From contig QCFB01000001.1 of NCBI GenBank assembly GCA_003280345.1, positions 1-64,000 of the forward strand: a stretch of 64,000 nt of DNA. The letters run 5' to 3'. Source of the stretch: Prochlorococcus sp. AG-363-A16 (GTDB taxonomy: Bacteria > Cyanobacteriota > Cyanobacteriia > PCC-6307 > Cyanobiaceae). Both the position numbers and the translations under genes were made by a program. Under the pieces are notes generated by a model, which was not told the origin of the DNA, made no database searches, and worked only from the letters and a program-made list of their open reading frames with translations. The first letter of the stretch is position 1. Each line of letters starts with the position of its first letter. Positions 37,699-46,997 of this stretch are shown here, piece by piece.

Positions 37699-38774
37699 CT
37701 AATTAAGTGTCTTTTTCTCCATGGATCTAACAAGTCATGTATCACGGCTTCTCGTATAAAAACTTGCATTACAACTGCAAGTGGTAACGCCAAAAGAAGA
37801 CCAATTGGACCAAATATTATTGTAAAAACAAATTGTGCTGATAGGGTTAGTCCAGGCAATAGCTTTACTTGTCGGTGCATCACTGATGGCGTGATCAAGT
37901 AACTTTCAAGATTCTGGATAACTATATACATAATTAAAACAGCAAATGCCTTCCATGGTGTTTCAAGTAAAGCTACTGATATCGGGAAAATTGTGCTTAG
38001 TGCTGGACCAACATTTGGAATTATATTTAGCAAACCAGCAAGTAATGCATTTGCAATTACCAGCTTGACTCCAAGAATAGATAGACCAATACCTGCTAAT
38101 AATGCGACACAAAATGAACTTATTAGTACTCCAACCATCCAATTACTAAGAGATTCTCCACATTGTTGAAGTATTGCCCTAGCTCTTCTTCTATAAAAAG
38201 AAGGTGTTAATTGGATAGCAACTTCTCTATATGCCTTTGGTTGAATAGATATCATCAAACTTACAGCGATAATAAATAGAAGTTGGATAAGGCCTGTACC
38301 AAGATCACTAGCGATGTCCAATAATTTCTTTATTCCGTCACCAACTCCATTGGCAAGTGTTGATCCATCAGGTAAAGGATTGAATTCATTGGAAAGTAGC
38401 CTTTTGTCTAGACTTCCTCTGAGTGCGTCTCCATACAAAATCTCAGAAAAATTATTTATGCTTCCAATTGCGATTTCCCATAGCTCTCTTGTGGCAGCTG
38501 GTAATTGAATGATGATTTGCTGGAATTCCTCTATAAATGGAGGAACAACAATCACTAAGGCAAGGCTAAATATTAAAAAAAGTCCAGTTAGGCATACCAT
38601 CAAGGCAATTGGTCGTGGCATTGGCCTTATTGATCTGATTTTTTCTACAAGGGTGCATATAGCCATTGCCAGGACAACCCCTGCGAATATTTGAATCAAT
38701 ACTTCCCTCAGGCTCCAAAAAAGTAATACAGCTGAAATCAGTGCTGCGAATGCAAGCCATTGGGAGAATCTCAC
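37695..38774 (-). CDS. AI-2E (PerM) family permease, copy 1
   Basis: A 359-residue paralogue of the next gene, with the same layout and segments LLNIIPNVGPALSTIFPISVAL and GPIGLLLALPLAVVMQV. The two copies overlap by 4 bp and point to an old tandem duplication with possible heteromeric assembly. It starts 2 bp after the psb28 stop, so it is probably co-transcribed with that gene. Confidence 0.83.
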   Translation of the reverse strand: MRFSQWLAFAALISAVLLFWSLREVLIQIFAGVVLAMAICTLVEKIRSIRPMPRPIALMVCLTGLFLIFSLALVIVVPPFIEEFQQIIIQLPAATRELWEIAIGSINNFSEILYGDALRGSLDKRLLSNEFNPLPDGSTLANGVGDGIKKLLDIASDLGTGLIQLLFIIAVSLMISIQPKAYREVAIQLTPSFYRRRARAILQQCGESLSNWMVGVLISSFCVALLAGIGLSILGVKLVIANALLAGLLNIIPNVGPALSTIFPISVALLETPWKAFAVLIMYIVIQNLESYLITPSVMHRQVKLLPGLTLSAQFVFTIIFGPIGLLLALPLAVVMQVFIREAVIHDLLDPWRKRHLIR

Positions 38775-38776
38775 GT

Positions 38777-39142
38777 TTATTTTTCTCCTGAATTTTCTGA
38801 ATAACCCATCCCATGACTTTTTGCATATCGTTCTGCAAAACGCATGAAGCGTTGAAAATCATTTTCTGACTTCCATACATATGTCGCTTCTAGTGCACTC
38901 GGCTTACCATTTACAAAACGTGCTCTGACATCTCTTGTTATTAATTGGCCCTCTTCGTCAATCATGATCATGCCTGTGATGTCATTTGTCGATTCACCAT
39001 CTAATGCTTCTGGTTGTTCGAATAGGAAAATTGCTTGCCCAGTATTGCCATCGCGACTTCTGGTGAGGCGAATCTCTGGTATTACAGGCTCGTCGATACC
39101 CCTAGAGAATTGAATTGAGGTAGCGGAGTTCGATTTGCCCAT
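38777..39142 (-). CDS. psb28: Photosystem II assembly protein Psb28
   Basis: Psb28 binds assembly intermediates of photosystem II on the cytoplasmic side. The 121 residues show [20 protein letters not shown] near the N-terminus, [21 protein letters not shown] in the middle, and the C-terminal [19 protein letters not shown]. The length is normal. It lies immediately upstream of two permease genes in one transcription direction. Confidence 0.94.
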   Translation of the reverse strand: MGKSNSATSIQFSRGIDEPVIPEIRLTRSRDGNTGQAIFLFEQPEALDGESTNDITGMIMIDEEGQLITRDVRARFVNGKPSALEATYVWKSENDFQRFMRFAERYAKSHGMGYSENSGEK

Positions 39143-39201
39143 AGAAATCTCTTACAACAATTAGATGCTAAGAACATGTTGCATGGACTGCTCTATTTTT
39201 G

Positions 39202-40266
39202 TTAGCAGATCAGTCCTTGCTGGAGAAGCCTCTCAGCTGCAGTGACTGGGCTTATGCCAGTGACATCAATGATATTTCTTTTAGAGACTTTTTTTAGCTC
39301 ATATTCATAACATCTGTCGTAATAATCCAGCATCTCGATACAGGCTTCACTCCATCTTTTTTCTTTAATAGCTTCTAAAGCTTTTGTTGTTCTTTGAGGA
39401 CCAAGTCTACGGCTTATACGAAGAGTGGCTTGCTCAAGATCTTCTTGTTTATGATTTGCATAAACCTTAACGAGTTGATTGATTCTTTCATTAATTGATC
39501 TAGTTATTTCAATAACTGGGGCAGTTTTCATTTGATTATAAAAATTATGAGGAATTCTGCAGCAACCAAGATTTGAACTTTCTCCTTCTAACCATATTCC
39601 TCTAGAACAATTGTGTTTAAAACTTTCAAGCTTTTCTGCGATGAGATTTTCGTAATACTCTGTACTTGGCTGCTCTGGAAGTCCAAGTGCTCCAAAGGAA
39701 CTGCCTCGATGATTGGCAAGGCCTTCTAAATCGATAACTGGAATATTTCTCTTAGAAAGTGCAATGAGAATATCAGTTTTACCAGTACCAGTTTGACCGC
39801 CAATTATACGAAGAGGCCAATCTTTCTCTAGTTGTTGGAGTGCCCATCTTCGATAGGATTTGTAACCACCACTGAGGATTATTGGGTTTAGTTCTAGTAT
39901 GTTTGCTAGCCATCCCACACTGGCTGAACGCATCCCACCACGCCAGCAATAGATCTTTAAATGATTTTTGTTTATTTTTTTAGATTTTGCTAAGGACTCT
40001 TTACTTAGTCCTATTAAGGCTTCTTTGAGTCCTTTTAGTTTTGGATTAACTAATTGAAGTCCTAGTCGAATAGCCTGTAAGCGTCCATTTTTTTTATAAG
40101 CTATTCCAACAGCAGCTCTTTCATTATTAGTGAATAAGGGAAGGTTTATTGCCCCAGGCCAGTGCCCCTGATTGAACTCCTTTGGACTACGAATATCAAT
40201 TAATGGACCGTTTAAATTGCGGAATTGTTCGATTGTAAAAACAGTGCTTTTACCCATACCTGACAT
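39202..40266 (-). CDS. mnmH: tRNA 2-selenouridine/geranyl-2-thiouridine synthase
   Basis: MnmH replaces sulfur on the wobble 2-thiouridine of some tRNAs by selenium through a geranylated intermediate. The N-terminal rhodanese domain has LIDIRSPKEFNQGHWPGAIN and the catalytic cysteine loop YCWRGGMRS near residue 106. The C-terminal P-loop domain has IIGGQTGTGKTDIL near 155. The start is ATG 40266 or 40257; the longer frame to 40335 would run into the divergent gun4 gene. Selenium use needs SelD, which is not in this window. Confidence 0.87.
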   Translation of the reverse strand: MSGMGKSTVFTIEQFRNLNGPLIDIRSPKEFNQGHWPGAINLPLFTNNERAAVGIAYKKNGRLQAIRLGLQLVNPKLKGLKEALIGLSKESLAKSKKINKNHLKIYCWRGGMRSASVGWLANILELNPIILSGGYKSYRRWALQQLEKDWPLRIIGGQTGTGKTDILIALSKRNIPVIDLEGLANHRGSSFGALGLPEQPSTEYYENLIAEKLESFKHNCSRGIWLEGESSNLGCCRIPHNFYNQMKTAPVIEITRSINERINQLVKVYANHKQEDLEQATLRISRRLGPQRTTKALEAIKEKRWSEACIEMLDYYDRCYEYELKKVSKRNIIDVTGISPVTAAERLLQQGLIC

Positions 40267-40306
40267 AGTGGGCGAACGCAGCGCATTTTGAAGCTGATTG
40301 CGAGTT

Positions 40307-41035
40307 ATGCCTTCTGACAAAAACGAATCAACCAAAATCAGTATTCAGGAGTTGCTAGAAGATTTCTCAAGTGGCTCCTTACGAAAACGCCGTGGTCTGA
40401 TTAAAACAGTCGAATCAAGGGCTGATGAGATAAGCACTTTAGGGTCTGATGCACTCAAATCTTTTGATCCTGATGGGGACGATTGGTCTGCTGGCTGGAT
40501 TCTTCAAGTGCTTTCAAGAAAGAAACTTCTGGAAGTTTCAAAACTTCTTCCACAAGAGTCGAGCGGTTGGTTTACAACTCACTCAAAAATAGGAATTGAT
40601 TATGGACCTTTGCAAGCTCATTTGCTTGCAGAAGAGTTTGAACAAGCAGATCGCTTTACCAGTGCTGCATTGCGCCAACTAGCTGGTCCTCAGGCAGAGT
40701 CTCGAGGATATGTTTATTTTAGTGAAGTTGAATCAATTGCGGGAATTGATCTATTGACCATTGATCGCCTCTGGCAGGCATATTCTCAAGGTAAATTTGG
40801 ATTTTCTGTACAGTCAAGACTTTTAAATTCTCTTGACGGACGTTATGACCGTTTATGGCCGAGGATTGGCTGGAAAATAGATGGAGTTTGGACACGGTAC
40901 CCAAAATCATTTACTTGGTCTCTTGAGGCCCCAGAAGGTCATATGCCTTTGGTTAATCAGCTTCGAGGTGTAAGACTTATGCATGCAATTTTGAATCATC
41001 CTGAATTAGAGGAACGTTTTCATGGACATAGGTAA
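40307..41035 (+). CDS. gun4: GUN4 domain protein
   Basis: GUN4 binds protoporphyrins and stimulates Mg-chelatase in chlorophyll synthesis. A helical N-terminal domain leads to the GUN4 core from about residue 85: GPLQAHLLAEEFEQADRFTS, TIDRLWQAYSQGKFGFSVQS, LWPRIGWKIDGVW and FTWSLEAPEGHMP. ATG 40307 is chosen over TTG 40298. It is divergent from mnmH with a gap of about 40 bp. The length is 242. Confidence 0.93.
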   Translation: MPSDKNESTKISIQELLEDFSSGSLRKRRGLIKTVESRADEISTLGSDALKSFDPDGDDWSAGWILQVLSRKKLLEVSKLLPQESSGWFTTHSKIGIDYGPLQAHLLAEEFEQADRFTSAALRQLAGPQAESRGYVYFSEVESIAGIDLLTIDRLWQAYSQGKFGFSVQSRLLNSLDGRYDRLWPRIGWKIDGVWTRYPKSFTWSLEAPEGHMPLVNQLRGVRLMHAILNHPELEERFHGHR

Positions 41036-41149
41036 CGATAAGTTCTAGAAAAGCGTTAGAACCAATGTTCAAAAAGAGTTTTCTTTTATGAGGTTTGCAG
41101 GCTAATTTAATGATCTAAAGCAAATTTTTAGGCCTAATTTATTTTTTCC

Positions 41150-41590
41150 GTGGCTCCAAATTTTAGGTGGGCTGATTTTATTATTCCTTCCACCCTTCAG
41201 TTATCGCCAATTCTCAAGCGGCTTTTGGAGCCGGTTGGTTGTAATGAGACTATTTGTCGAATTGAACTGGGTCTTCATGAAGCACTTGTAAATGCCGTTC
41301 GCCACGGAAACTTGGAAGATCCAAACAAACAACTTCGTATTAGGAGAATACTTACTCCTAATTGGTTGGTATGGCAGATACAAGATCAAGGCATTGGTAT
41401 ACCTGTCCAACAAAGGGTTGGTTCTTTGCCACCTGAATTAGATGCAAATAGTGGGCGAGGATTGTTTTTGATATATCAATGCTTTGATGATGTTCGTTGG
41501 AGCAGGAGAGGGAACCGCCTTCAATTAGCTTGTCGCCGATCATCCCTGATTACCGATGGGGACAACCAGGATCCTTTATTTCACGTTTGA
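41150..41590 (+). CDS. Anti-sigma regulatory factor-type kinase (HATPase)
   Basis: A 146-residue GHKL ATPase domain of the SpoIIAB/RsbW type. The N-box is ELGLHEALVNAVRHG near residue 42, the G1 box IQDQGIGIP near 83 and the G2 box SGRGLFLIYQCFDDV near 103. Such kinases bind a sigma factor or phosphorylate a STAS protein, and a STAS protein is encoded at 12263-12610. The start is GTG 41150. The 3' end overlaps the convergent DUF6439 gene by 41 bp. Confidence 0.82.
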   Translation: MAPNFRWADFIIPSTLQLSPILKRLLEPVGCNETICRIELGLHEALVNAVRHGNLEDPNKQLRIRRILTPNWLVWQIQDQGIGIPVQQRVGSLPPELDANSGRGLFLIYQCFDDVRWSRRGNRLQLACRRSSLITDGDNQDPLFHV

Positions 41591-41798
41591 GCCATTTCAA
41601 ACTTTGTTCTAAAAGGGCCTCAACATCTTTTTGATTGCCTCTACAAATTAGTTGAACTATTGCAGCGGAGAGAAGTTCTGCGGCCCTTTTCTCAGGATTG
41701 TTTTTTTGTTTGTGCCAATTTTTGTCATTTATAGAAATTAGTTGATGAAGTTCTCTTGCTAACCCTTCAGCTTTAGCTGGCCATTCTTCATTGGGCAT
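41550..41798 (-). CDS. DUF6439 small protein
   Basis: An 82-residue all-helical protein: PAKAEGLARELHQLISI, then AAELLSAAIVQLICRGNQKD and VEALLEQSLKWLKREI. It matches a cyanobacterial family of unknown function (recalled as DUF6439). It is convergent with, and overlaps, the anti-sigma-type kinase gene. No catalytic motif is present. Confidence 0.6.
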   Translation of the reverse strand: MPNEEWPAKAEGLARELHQLISINDKNWHKQKNNPEKRAAELLSAAIVQLICRGNQKDVEALLEQSLKWLKREIKDPGCPHR

Positions 41799-41841
41799 TT
41801 TTTTTTAGTTGGAATTTACTTAGTTGAGCTCTCTAAAACTT

Positions 41842-42906
41842 TCATTTTAGAGGTTTATTAGCAGTCCAAATACGTGTCATAAAGTGAGACTCTGCTGCGA
41901 TACCTTTAAAGCCGCTGCTTTTCAATCTTTTTTCAATATCATCTCTTATGTAGTCATTATAGAAAGGCTCATGAAAAACTTTGTGAAAATTTTCCATTAA
42001 AGGACAGAATTTAGGTGAGTCAGAAAGTTGAATTGAATCAGCTAATACAAAAACTCCTCCAGGTTCAAGTGTTCTCCAACATTCGTCAATAACATTTTGC
42101 CTCGCTTTTCCAGGTAACTCATGTAGTAGGAAAACACATGTTATTGCTTGCATGCTCTCATTTGAAAATGGGAGATTCTCAGCATTGCCTTTTATTAACT
42201 GTGCAAGTTCTGCACTTCTATTATTCAAATATTTACTTGCTTGTTTCAGATATGCCCCAGAAAGGTCAATCCCTAAAAGTTCTACCTCTGGTAAAGAACT
42301 TCTTATTTGCTTGAGTGTTCGCCCTGTCCCTGTAGCAACATCGAGAATTTTTAGGCTTGCTTGATTTCTATCTCGAAAACGTCTAAGCCCTCTTTTTAAA
42401 GGTGCCAAGACTCTTCTTCTCATTGAATCAGCAGTGCCATTAAAGAGAATTTCTACTTGCAGGTCATAGAGACTTGCAGAATGATCACTTAGGTAACCAT
42501 CTGTTTGGTGATGGAAATTTTGAAGATAATAAGGTGGGTAATTCTCGACATTGATTTTTTTGGGAATGTCCCTGATGTTTTTTGTTCTTCGTCTTTCCCA
42601 AGTTGAAGGTAAATCAAGCCAAATTAATGGATATTTTGCTAGCCATTCAATCCAAGGAGCTTCAAATAGAAGCCTTTTTGGATAGAGGCCATGCTGGGCT
42701 TCTTGCCAGTCCACTTTCTCTAATGAAGATATAGACCTACGAAGCTCAATTAATAACTCAGTTGGTATTGGCTCAATATTTGGGCTAGCACCTGGCGCCA
42801 AAATCTGCATAAGCTTTGTGCTGGCTTCTTTATGTGCTAGTCCAGCAAGTGACTTTCCTTGTTGAAGGGTCTGATATGCGATTTTTGCAATGTTAGGAGG
42901 GGACAT
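41842..42906 (-). CDS. SAM-dependent methyltransferase with an N-terminal cyanobacterial domain
   Basis: The C-terminal half (from about residue 175) is a class I methyltransferase: motif I LDVATGTGRTLKQI near 189, the acidic LLGIDLSGAYL near 211 and AITCVFLLHELPGKAR near 256. The first 170 residues, with NYPPYYLQNFHHQTDGYLSD near 119, are typical of a cyanobacterial and plastid methyltransferase group of unknown substrate. Small molecules such as quinones are possible acceptors; not resolved. Confidence 0.8.
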   Translation of the reverse strand: MSPPNIAKIAYQTLQQGKSLAGLAHKEASTKLMQILAPGASPNIEPIPTELLIELRRSISSLEKVDWQEAQHGLYPKRLLFEAPWIEWLAKYPLIWLDLPSTWERRRTKNIRDIPKKINVENYPPYYLQNFHHQTDGYLSDHSASLYDLQVEILFNGTADSMRRRVLAPLKRGLRRFRDRNQASLKILDVATGTGRTLKQIRSSLPEVELLGIDLSGAYLKQASKYLNNRSAELAQLIKGNAENLPFSNESMQAITCVFLLHELPGKARQNVIDECWRTLEPGGVFVLADSIQLSDSPKFCPLMENFHKVFHEPFYNDYIRDDIEKRLKSSGFKGIAAESHFMTRIWTANKPLK

Positions 42907-42999
42907 TCTCCAATATGGAAGGAATTAGCTTGATTTTGCATAATCATATTCGATTTTCTATTAGGTCTTGCATAGATCACAAACTTTCTATTAATTAGA

Positions 43000-43096
43000 A
43001 GACGGATATTATATGTTTCTTTAATGAATATTGTTATTCATTAGCAATATCTTGGTTGCTTTTAATTGACGGGAATTGAACATAAAGTATCCGTCT
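43000..43096. repeat. Long-range inverted repeat with an inner hairpin
   Basis: AGACGGATA (43000-43008) and TATCCGTCT (43088-43096) are perfect 9-base complements 79 bases apart. Between them ATATTG (43028-43033) pairs with CAATAT (43045-43050). Together they could fold as a long RNA stem with an inner hairpin in the gap between the exported-protein gene and the methyltransferase gene. There is no clear terminator T run. Role unknown. Confidence 0.45.
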
Positions 43097-43106
43097 GGCC
43101 AATATT

Positions 43107-43406
43107 TTATTGACAATATTTTGAGGTTACACCTAGAAGTACTTTCCTGATTTCTGTCCAGTTATAATCTGGTTCAATTGACTTTAACTTATCAAAGTTA
43201 TCTTTTATTAGACTAGCAGCTTTTGATGCCTCTTCGCATGCTTGTGCCGCATTCTCTACACGTAGGGCTTCATATAGTATCTCCATGTGCATATTTATTT
43301 TTGAGAATTGTTGTTCTACCCTGTGAGTGTTGGATGACTTAGCTGGGACAGCAAGAAGGGTTAAGACTAAAGCTGCTGTCTTGATTAGATTCAGTTTTAT
43401 TAGCAT
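43107..43406 (-). CDS. Small exported helical protein of unknown function
   Basis: 99 residues with a signal peptide (MLIKLNLIKTAALVLTLLAV, cleavage near AKS) and a mature helical part containing CEEASKAASLIKDNFDKL and a final YCQ, giving two cysteines that could form a disulfide in the periplasm. No named domain was recognised. It lies downstream of glnA on the same strand, about 175 bp away. Confidence 0.6.
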   Translation of the reverse strand: MLIKLNLIKTAALVLTLLAVPAKSSNTHRVEQQFSKINMHMEILYEALRVENAAQACEEASKAASLIKDNFDKLKSIEPDYNWTEIRKVLLGVTSKYCQ

Positions 43407-43582
43407 TTAGATTGATTGATCTTTTTATACTCCGTATATATATTATTGACATTATATGGTAAATCAAGTCATCTATATTACATTTGATTAGATGTCTAAT
43501 AATAAAATTATATCAAACACTACTTGCCATGAGGTTTGAATATTATTTTCAAATTTTTTAAAAGTTTAATTCTTGCTGCGTT

Positions 43583-45004
43583 TTATGCGTCGTAGTACAT
43601 GACAAATTCATGAGGGTGTGGTCTTTGGCGAAGTTGTTGTACTTCCTCGTACTTTATTTCTATCCAATTATTTATAAAGTCTTCGCTAAAGACACCTCCT
43701 TCAGTTAGGTATTGTTTATCTGCATCAAGCGCCTCAAGAGCACCATTTAATGATGCTGGGACTGTAGCAATATTAGCTAATTGCTCTGCAGGTAATTCAA
43801 ATAAGTCAACGTCTACTCCATCACCGGGGTCTATTTGTTTCTTTATCCCGTCTATTCCAGCCATCATCATCGCGCTAAATGCGAGGTATGGGTTAGCCAT
43901 TGCATCACCAGGACGGAATTCAAAACGTTTTGCTTTTGGACTTGGTCCGGTAAGAGGTATTCGAACTGCAGCAGATCTGTTGCCCTGAGAGTAAACCAAG
44001 TTTACCGGTGCTTCAAAACCTGGTACTAATCGCTTGTAGCTATTTGTTGTTGGATTAGTAAATGCAAGGAATGATGGTGCATGCTTCAAAATGCCACCTA
44101 TATACCAACGGGCAGTTTGCGAAAGGTTTGCATAAGTTCCTTCTCCAAAGAAAAGAGGTTGACCTCCCTTCCATAGGCTTTGGTGAACATGCATTCCAGT
44201 TCCGTTGTCGTTGAAAACTGGTTTTGGCATGAAAGTTGCAGTTTTGCCATATTTGCGGGCTACATTTCTGACTACGTATTTGTATGTCATCACGTTGTCA
44301 GCAGCTTGTATTAACTCGGCAAATTTCATTCCAAGTTCATGTTGACCTGCTCCAGCTACTTCATGGTGATGCTTCTCAATTGGTATCCCAAGCTGACCCA
44401 TTAGGAGAAGCATCTCGGATCTAATGTCTTGTGCTGTGTCGTTTGGAGCGACAGGGAAGTAACCTTCTTTGATTTGAATTTTGTAAGCAAGGTTGCCTCC
44501 TTCTTCTACTCGTCCGGTGTTCCAAGGGGCTTCAATTGTGTCAACGCTATAGAAGCAACCTCCTTCACTGGAGTTGTAGCGAACATCATCAAATAGGAAA
44601 AACTCTGGTTCAGCCCCAAAAAATGCTGTGTCAGCAAGGCCAGTACTTGATAAATATCCTAATGCTTTTTGTGCGAGAGCTCTTGGGCAGCGTTCATAAG
44701 GTTCTCCACTCCTTGGTTCTTGTATTGAGCAGATCAAACTAAGTGTTTTATGACTATAAAAAGGATCTACCCATGCTGTATTTGCATCGGGAACCATTGC
44801 CATATCTGATTCATTTATCGCTTTCCAGCCTCGGATTGAAGATCCATCAAATGCTAGTCCAGTGTCGAAGGCTTCCTCGTCGACCATGTCGGAAGTCACA
44901 GTTAGGTGTTGCCACTTACCGTGGAGATCTGTGAATTTCAGGTCAATGAGTTCAATGCCCCCATCTTTTATTTGACGGAGAACGTCCTGGGGAGATTTGC
45001 CCAT
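43583..45004 (-). CDS. glnA: Glutamine synthetase type I
   Basis: GlnA condenses glutamate and ammonia; it is the main nitrogen entry point. ATG 45004 gives [20 protein letters not shown] and 473 residues, the usual length; 10 more codons are open upstream. Metal and substrate motifs include [23 protein letters not shown] and [11 protein letters not shown]. At the adenylylation-loop position the sequence reads [11 protein letters not shown], with Phe where the regulated Tyr of enterobacterial GS sits, so covalent control there is unlikely. An NtcA promoter lies upstream. Confidence 0.96.
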   Translation of the reverse strand: MGKSPQDVLRQIKDGGIELIDLKFTDLHGKWQHLTVTSDMVDEEAFDTGLAFDGSSIRGWKAINESDMAMVPDANTAWVDPFYSHKTLSLICSIQEPRSGEPYERCPRALAQKALGYLSSTGLADTAFFGAEPEFFLFDDVRYNSSEGGCFYSVDTIEAPWNTGRVEEGGNLAYKIQIKEGYFPVAPNDTAQDIRSEMLLLMGQLGIPIEKHHHEVAGAGQHELGMKFAELIQAADNVMTYKYVVRNVARKYGKTATFMPKPVFNDNGTGMHVHQSLWKGGQPLFFGEGTYANLSQTARWYIGGILKHAPSFLAFTNPTTNSYKRLVPGFEAPVNLVYSQGNRSAAVRIPLTGPSPKAKRFEFRPGDAMANPYLAFSAMMMAGIDGIKKQIDPGDGVDVDLFELPAEQLANIATVPASLNGALEALDADKQYLTEGGVFSEDFINNWIEIKYEEVQQLRQRPHPHEFVMYYDA

Positions 45005-45038
45005 TTGGAACCTTTGGCTTAGCCACGATTGCAACTCG

Positions 45039-45080
45039 ACCGTAATCAGCGAGGCTCATCATTTTTGTATCAAAAAGTAC
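45039..45080 (-). promoter_or_regulatory. NtcA-activated promoter of glnA
   Basis: GTATCAAAAAGTAC at 45067-45080 is a perfect GTAN8TAC NtcA box. On the minus strand it is followed, after exactly 22 bases, by TACGGT (45044 to 45039), a match to the -10 pattern TAN3T. This is the canonical NtcA class II arrangement. The transcript should start near 45033, giving a leader of about 29 bases to the glnA ATG. The direction is specific: no matching -10 lies on the other side. Confidence 0.88.
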
Positions 45081-45235
45081 TTTTTTAGACAATTTTCTTC
45101 TTGACTTGCCTTCAAATCTAAATATTTTTGTTAATTCCATAGACCTGATTTCACGCAGATGCAAGTGACAGCTATATCAATCTCTAAAAAAACGTTTCTT
45201 AAGTAAAGCTCGCCTGTATAGGCTCAGATCCATAT

Positions 45236-46435
45236 GTGATAGGCCAGGGCCTGGTGAAAACACAAACCTTCCCCCCTGTGGATCAAAGCCATAAAAAAGC
45301 TTTTGGACCAATTACAACTCCTGAGCGACTTCTATTTGGCCCTGGACCGTCTAATTCCCACCCTTTAGTCCTTAAGGCGCTTTCCTTGCCTCCAATTGGC
45401 CACCTTGATCCTTTCTATGTGCATTTAATGAGTGAGGTTCAAGAACTATTGAGGTACGCATGGCAGACAAATAACCGCCTAACACTTCCTATGAGTGGCA
45501 CCGGTAGTGCTGCAATGGAGGCAACTATTGCAAATTCAGTTGAACCAGGCGATACCGTTCTTGTCGCTATTAATGGTTATTTTGGGAACCGTTTGGCAGA
45601 TATGGCAGATAGATATCGGGCAGAGGTGAAAACAATAGAGAAATCATGGGGCGAAGCTTTCTCGTTAGATGAGATTGAAGCTGCATTAATTAAGTACAAG
45701 CCATCTGTTTTTGCTTTGGTTCATGCTGAAACATCAACTGGCGTATGCCAACCGATGGAAGGGATAGGAGAGCTATGCCATAAATTTGACTGTCTTTTGT
45801 TGCTTGATACAGTCACTTCTTTGGGAGGAGTTCCACTTTTCCTTGATTCTTGGAATGTTGACCTTGCTTATAGCTGTAGTCAAAAGGGCTTGAGCTGCCC
45901 TCCAGGTTTGGGACCTTTTACAATGAGTTCAAGAGCCGAATCTAAACTCAATAGTCGTAAAGGCAAAGTTCCTAATTGGTATCTGGACGTATCTCTTTTA
46001 AATAAGTACTGGGGGAGTGACCGTGTATATCACCATACGGCTCCAGTAAATATGAACTTTGGTATTAGGGAAGCACTTCGATTGCTAGCAGAGGAAGGAT
46101 TAGAAAACTCTTGGCAGCGTCATTTAGCTAATGCTCAAATGCTATGGGACGGACTTGAACGTCTTGGGCTTCAGTTGCATGTGGATAGGAATTTGCGGTT
46201 GCCTACCTTAACGACTGTACGGATTCCAGAAGGGATAGATGGAAAAGCTTTTACTCTTCACCTATTAGAAAAACATGGTATTGAAGTTGGTGGTGGTTTA
46301 GGAATGCTCGCTGGCAAGGTCTGGAGAATTGGTTTAATGGGCTACAACTCAACCTCAGAGAATGTAGAGAAAATACTTGCTCTTTTTAAGTCCGAACTAC
46401 CTAAATTTAGAGACAATTCTGACGTCGCTGCTTAA
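45236..46435 (+). CDS. Class V aminotransferase (alanine/serine-glyoxylate type)
   Basis: A PLP aminotransferase of 399 residues. It begins the family region with RLLFGPGPSNSHPLVL, has SGTGSAAMEATIANSVEPGD, ALVHAETSTGVCQPMEGIG and LLLDTVTSLGGVPLFLD, and the PLP lysine in SCSQKGLSCPPGLG near 217. Such enzymes convert photorespiratory glyoxylate to glycine. The start is GTG 45236; GTG 45254 is possible. It is divergent from glnA and shares its upstream region. Confidence 0.9.
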   Translation: MIGQGLVKTQTFPPVDQSHKKAFGPITTPERLLFGPGPSNSHPLVLKALSLPPIGHLDPFYVHLMSEVQELLRYAWQTNNRLTLPMSGTGSAAMEATIANSVEPGDTVLVAINGYFGNRLADMADRYRAEVKTIEKSWGEAFSLDEIEAALIKYKPSVFALVHAETSTGVCQPMEGIGELCHKFDCLLLLDTVTSLGGVPLFLDSWNVDLAYSCSQKGLSCPPGLGPFTMSSRAESKLNSRKGKVPNWYLDVSLLNKYWGSDRVYHHTAPVNMNFGIREALRLLAEEGLENSWQRHLANAQMLWDGLERLGLQLHVDRNLRLPTLTTVRIPEGIDGKAFTLHLLEKHGIEVGGGLGMLAGKVWRIGLMGYNSTSENVEKILALFKSELPKFRDNSDVAA

Positions 46436-46910
46436 ACCATCCCTCTAGTAGCTTTTTTGCTTTATCTGCTAGTACCCCTCCTTGAACGTACATATGATGA
46501 TGAGAACTCTTGTGCTTGGATAGATTCAATGTTCCTCCTAAGCCTCCTCTTTTTAGATCTGCAGCTCCAAAAATGACTTGTCCCATTCTTGCTTGTGTTA
46601 GAGCACCGGCACACATTGGACAAGGCTCTAGGGTGACTATCAAAGTGCAGTCATTGAATCTCCAATCACCTTTTATCCATGCTGCTTGTTTTAATGCAAC
46701 TAGCTCAGCATGACCAAGTGGGTCCCCTAGTCTTTCTCTTCTATTACTTCCATGGCCTATGCAATGACCATGTTGATCAAGGATTACAGCACTTACTGGA
46801 ACTTCTCCCAGTGATCCAACATGTTCTGCTCTCAAGAGAAGTCTTTGCATCCACTCCTCGGATAGCACATTGCTTATATCCAGAGGTTTAGACAATTTCT
46901 TGCCTATCAA
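46407..46910 (-). CDS. tadA: tRNA-specific adenosine deaminase
   Basis: TadA converts the wobble adenosine of tRNA-Arg(ACG) to inosine. The zinc and catalytic motifs are LGHAELVALKQA (His-Ala-Glu) and EPCPMCAGALTQAR. The first 16 residues or so are extra; the core starts near WMQRLLLRAEHVG. Its 3' end overlaps the convergent aminotransferase by 29 bp. The 167-residue length is normal. Confidence 0.92.
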   Translation of the reverse strand: MIGKKLSKPLDISNVLSEEWMQRLLLRAEHVGSLGEVPVSAVILDQHGHCIGHGSNRRERLGDPLGHAELVALKQAAWIKGDWRFNDCTLIVTLEPCPMCAGALTQARMGQVIFGAADLKRGGLGGTLNLSKHKSSHHHMYVQGGVLADKAKKLLEGWFKQRRQNCL

Positions 46911-46997
46911 CTAGTAGTGATTGCTCGAAAATGACCTTCAGCATGAAAAATTAAAAATGATCTTTTATAGTTTTTTGCTGGCAATCCCAAAATAAAT

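Noticed and set aside
43530-43560. AT-rich hairpin after glnA as a terminator
   Set aside because: The TTTGAA/TTCAAA stem is only six A/T-rich pairs in a very AT-rich gap and is not followed by a clean T run on the minus strand.
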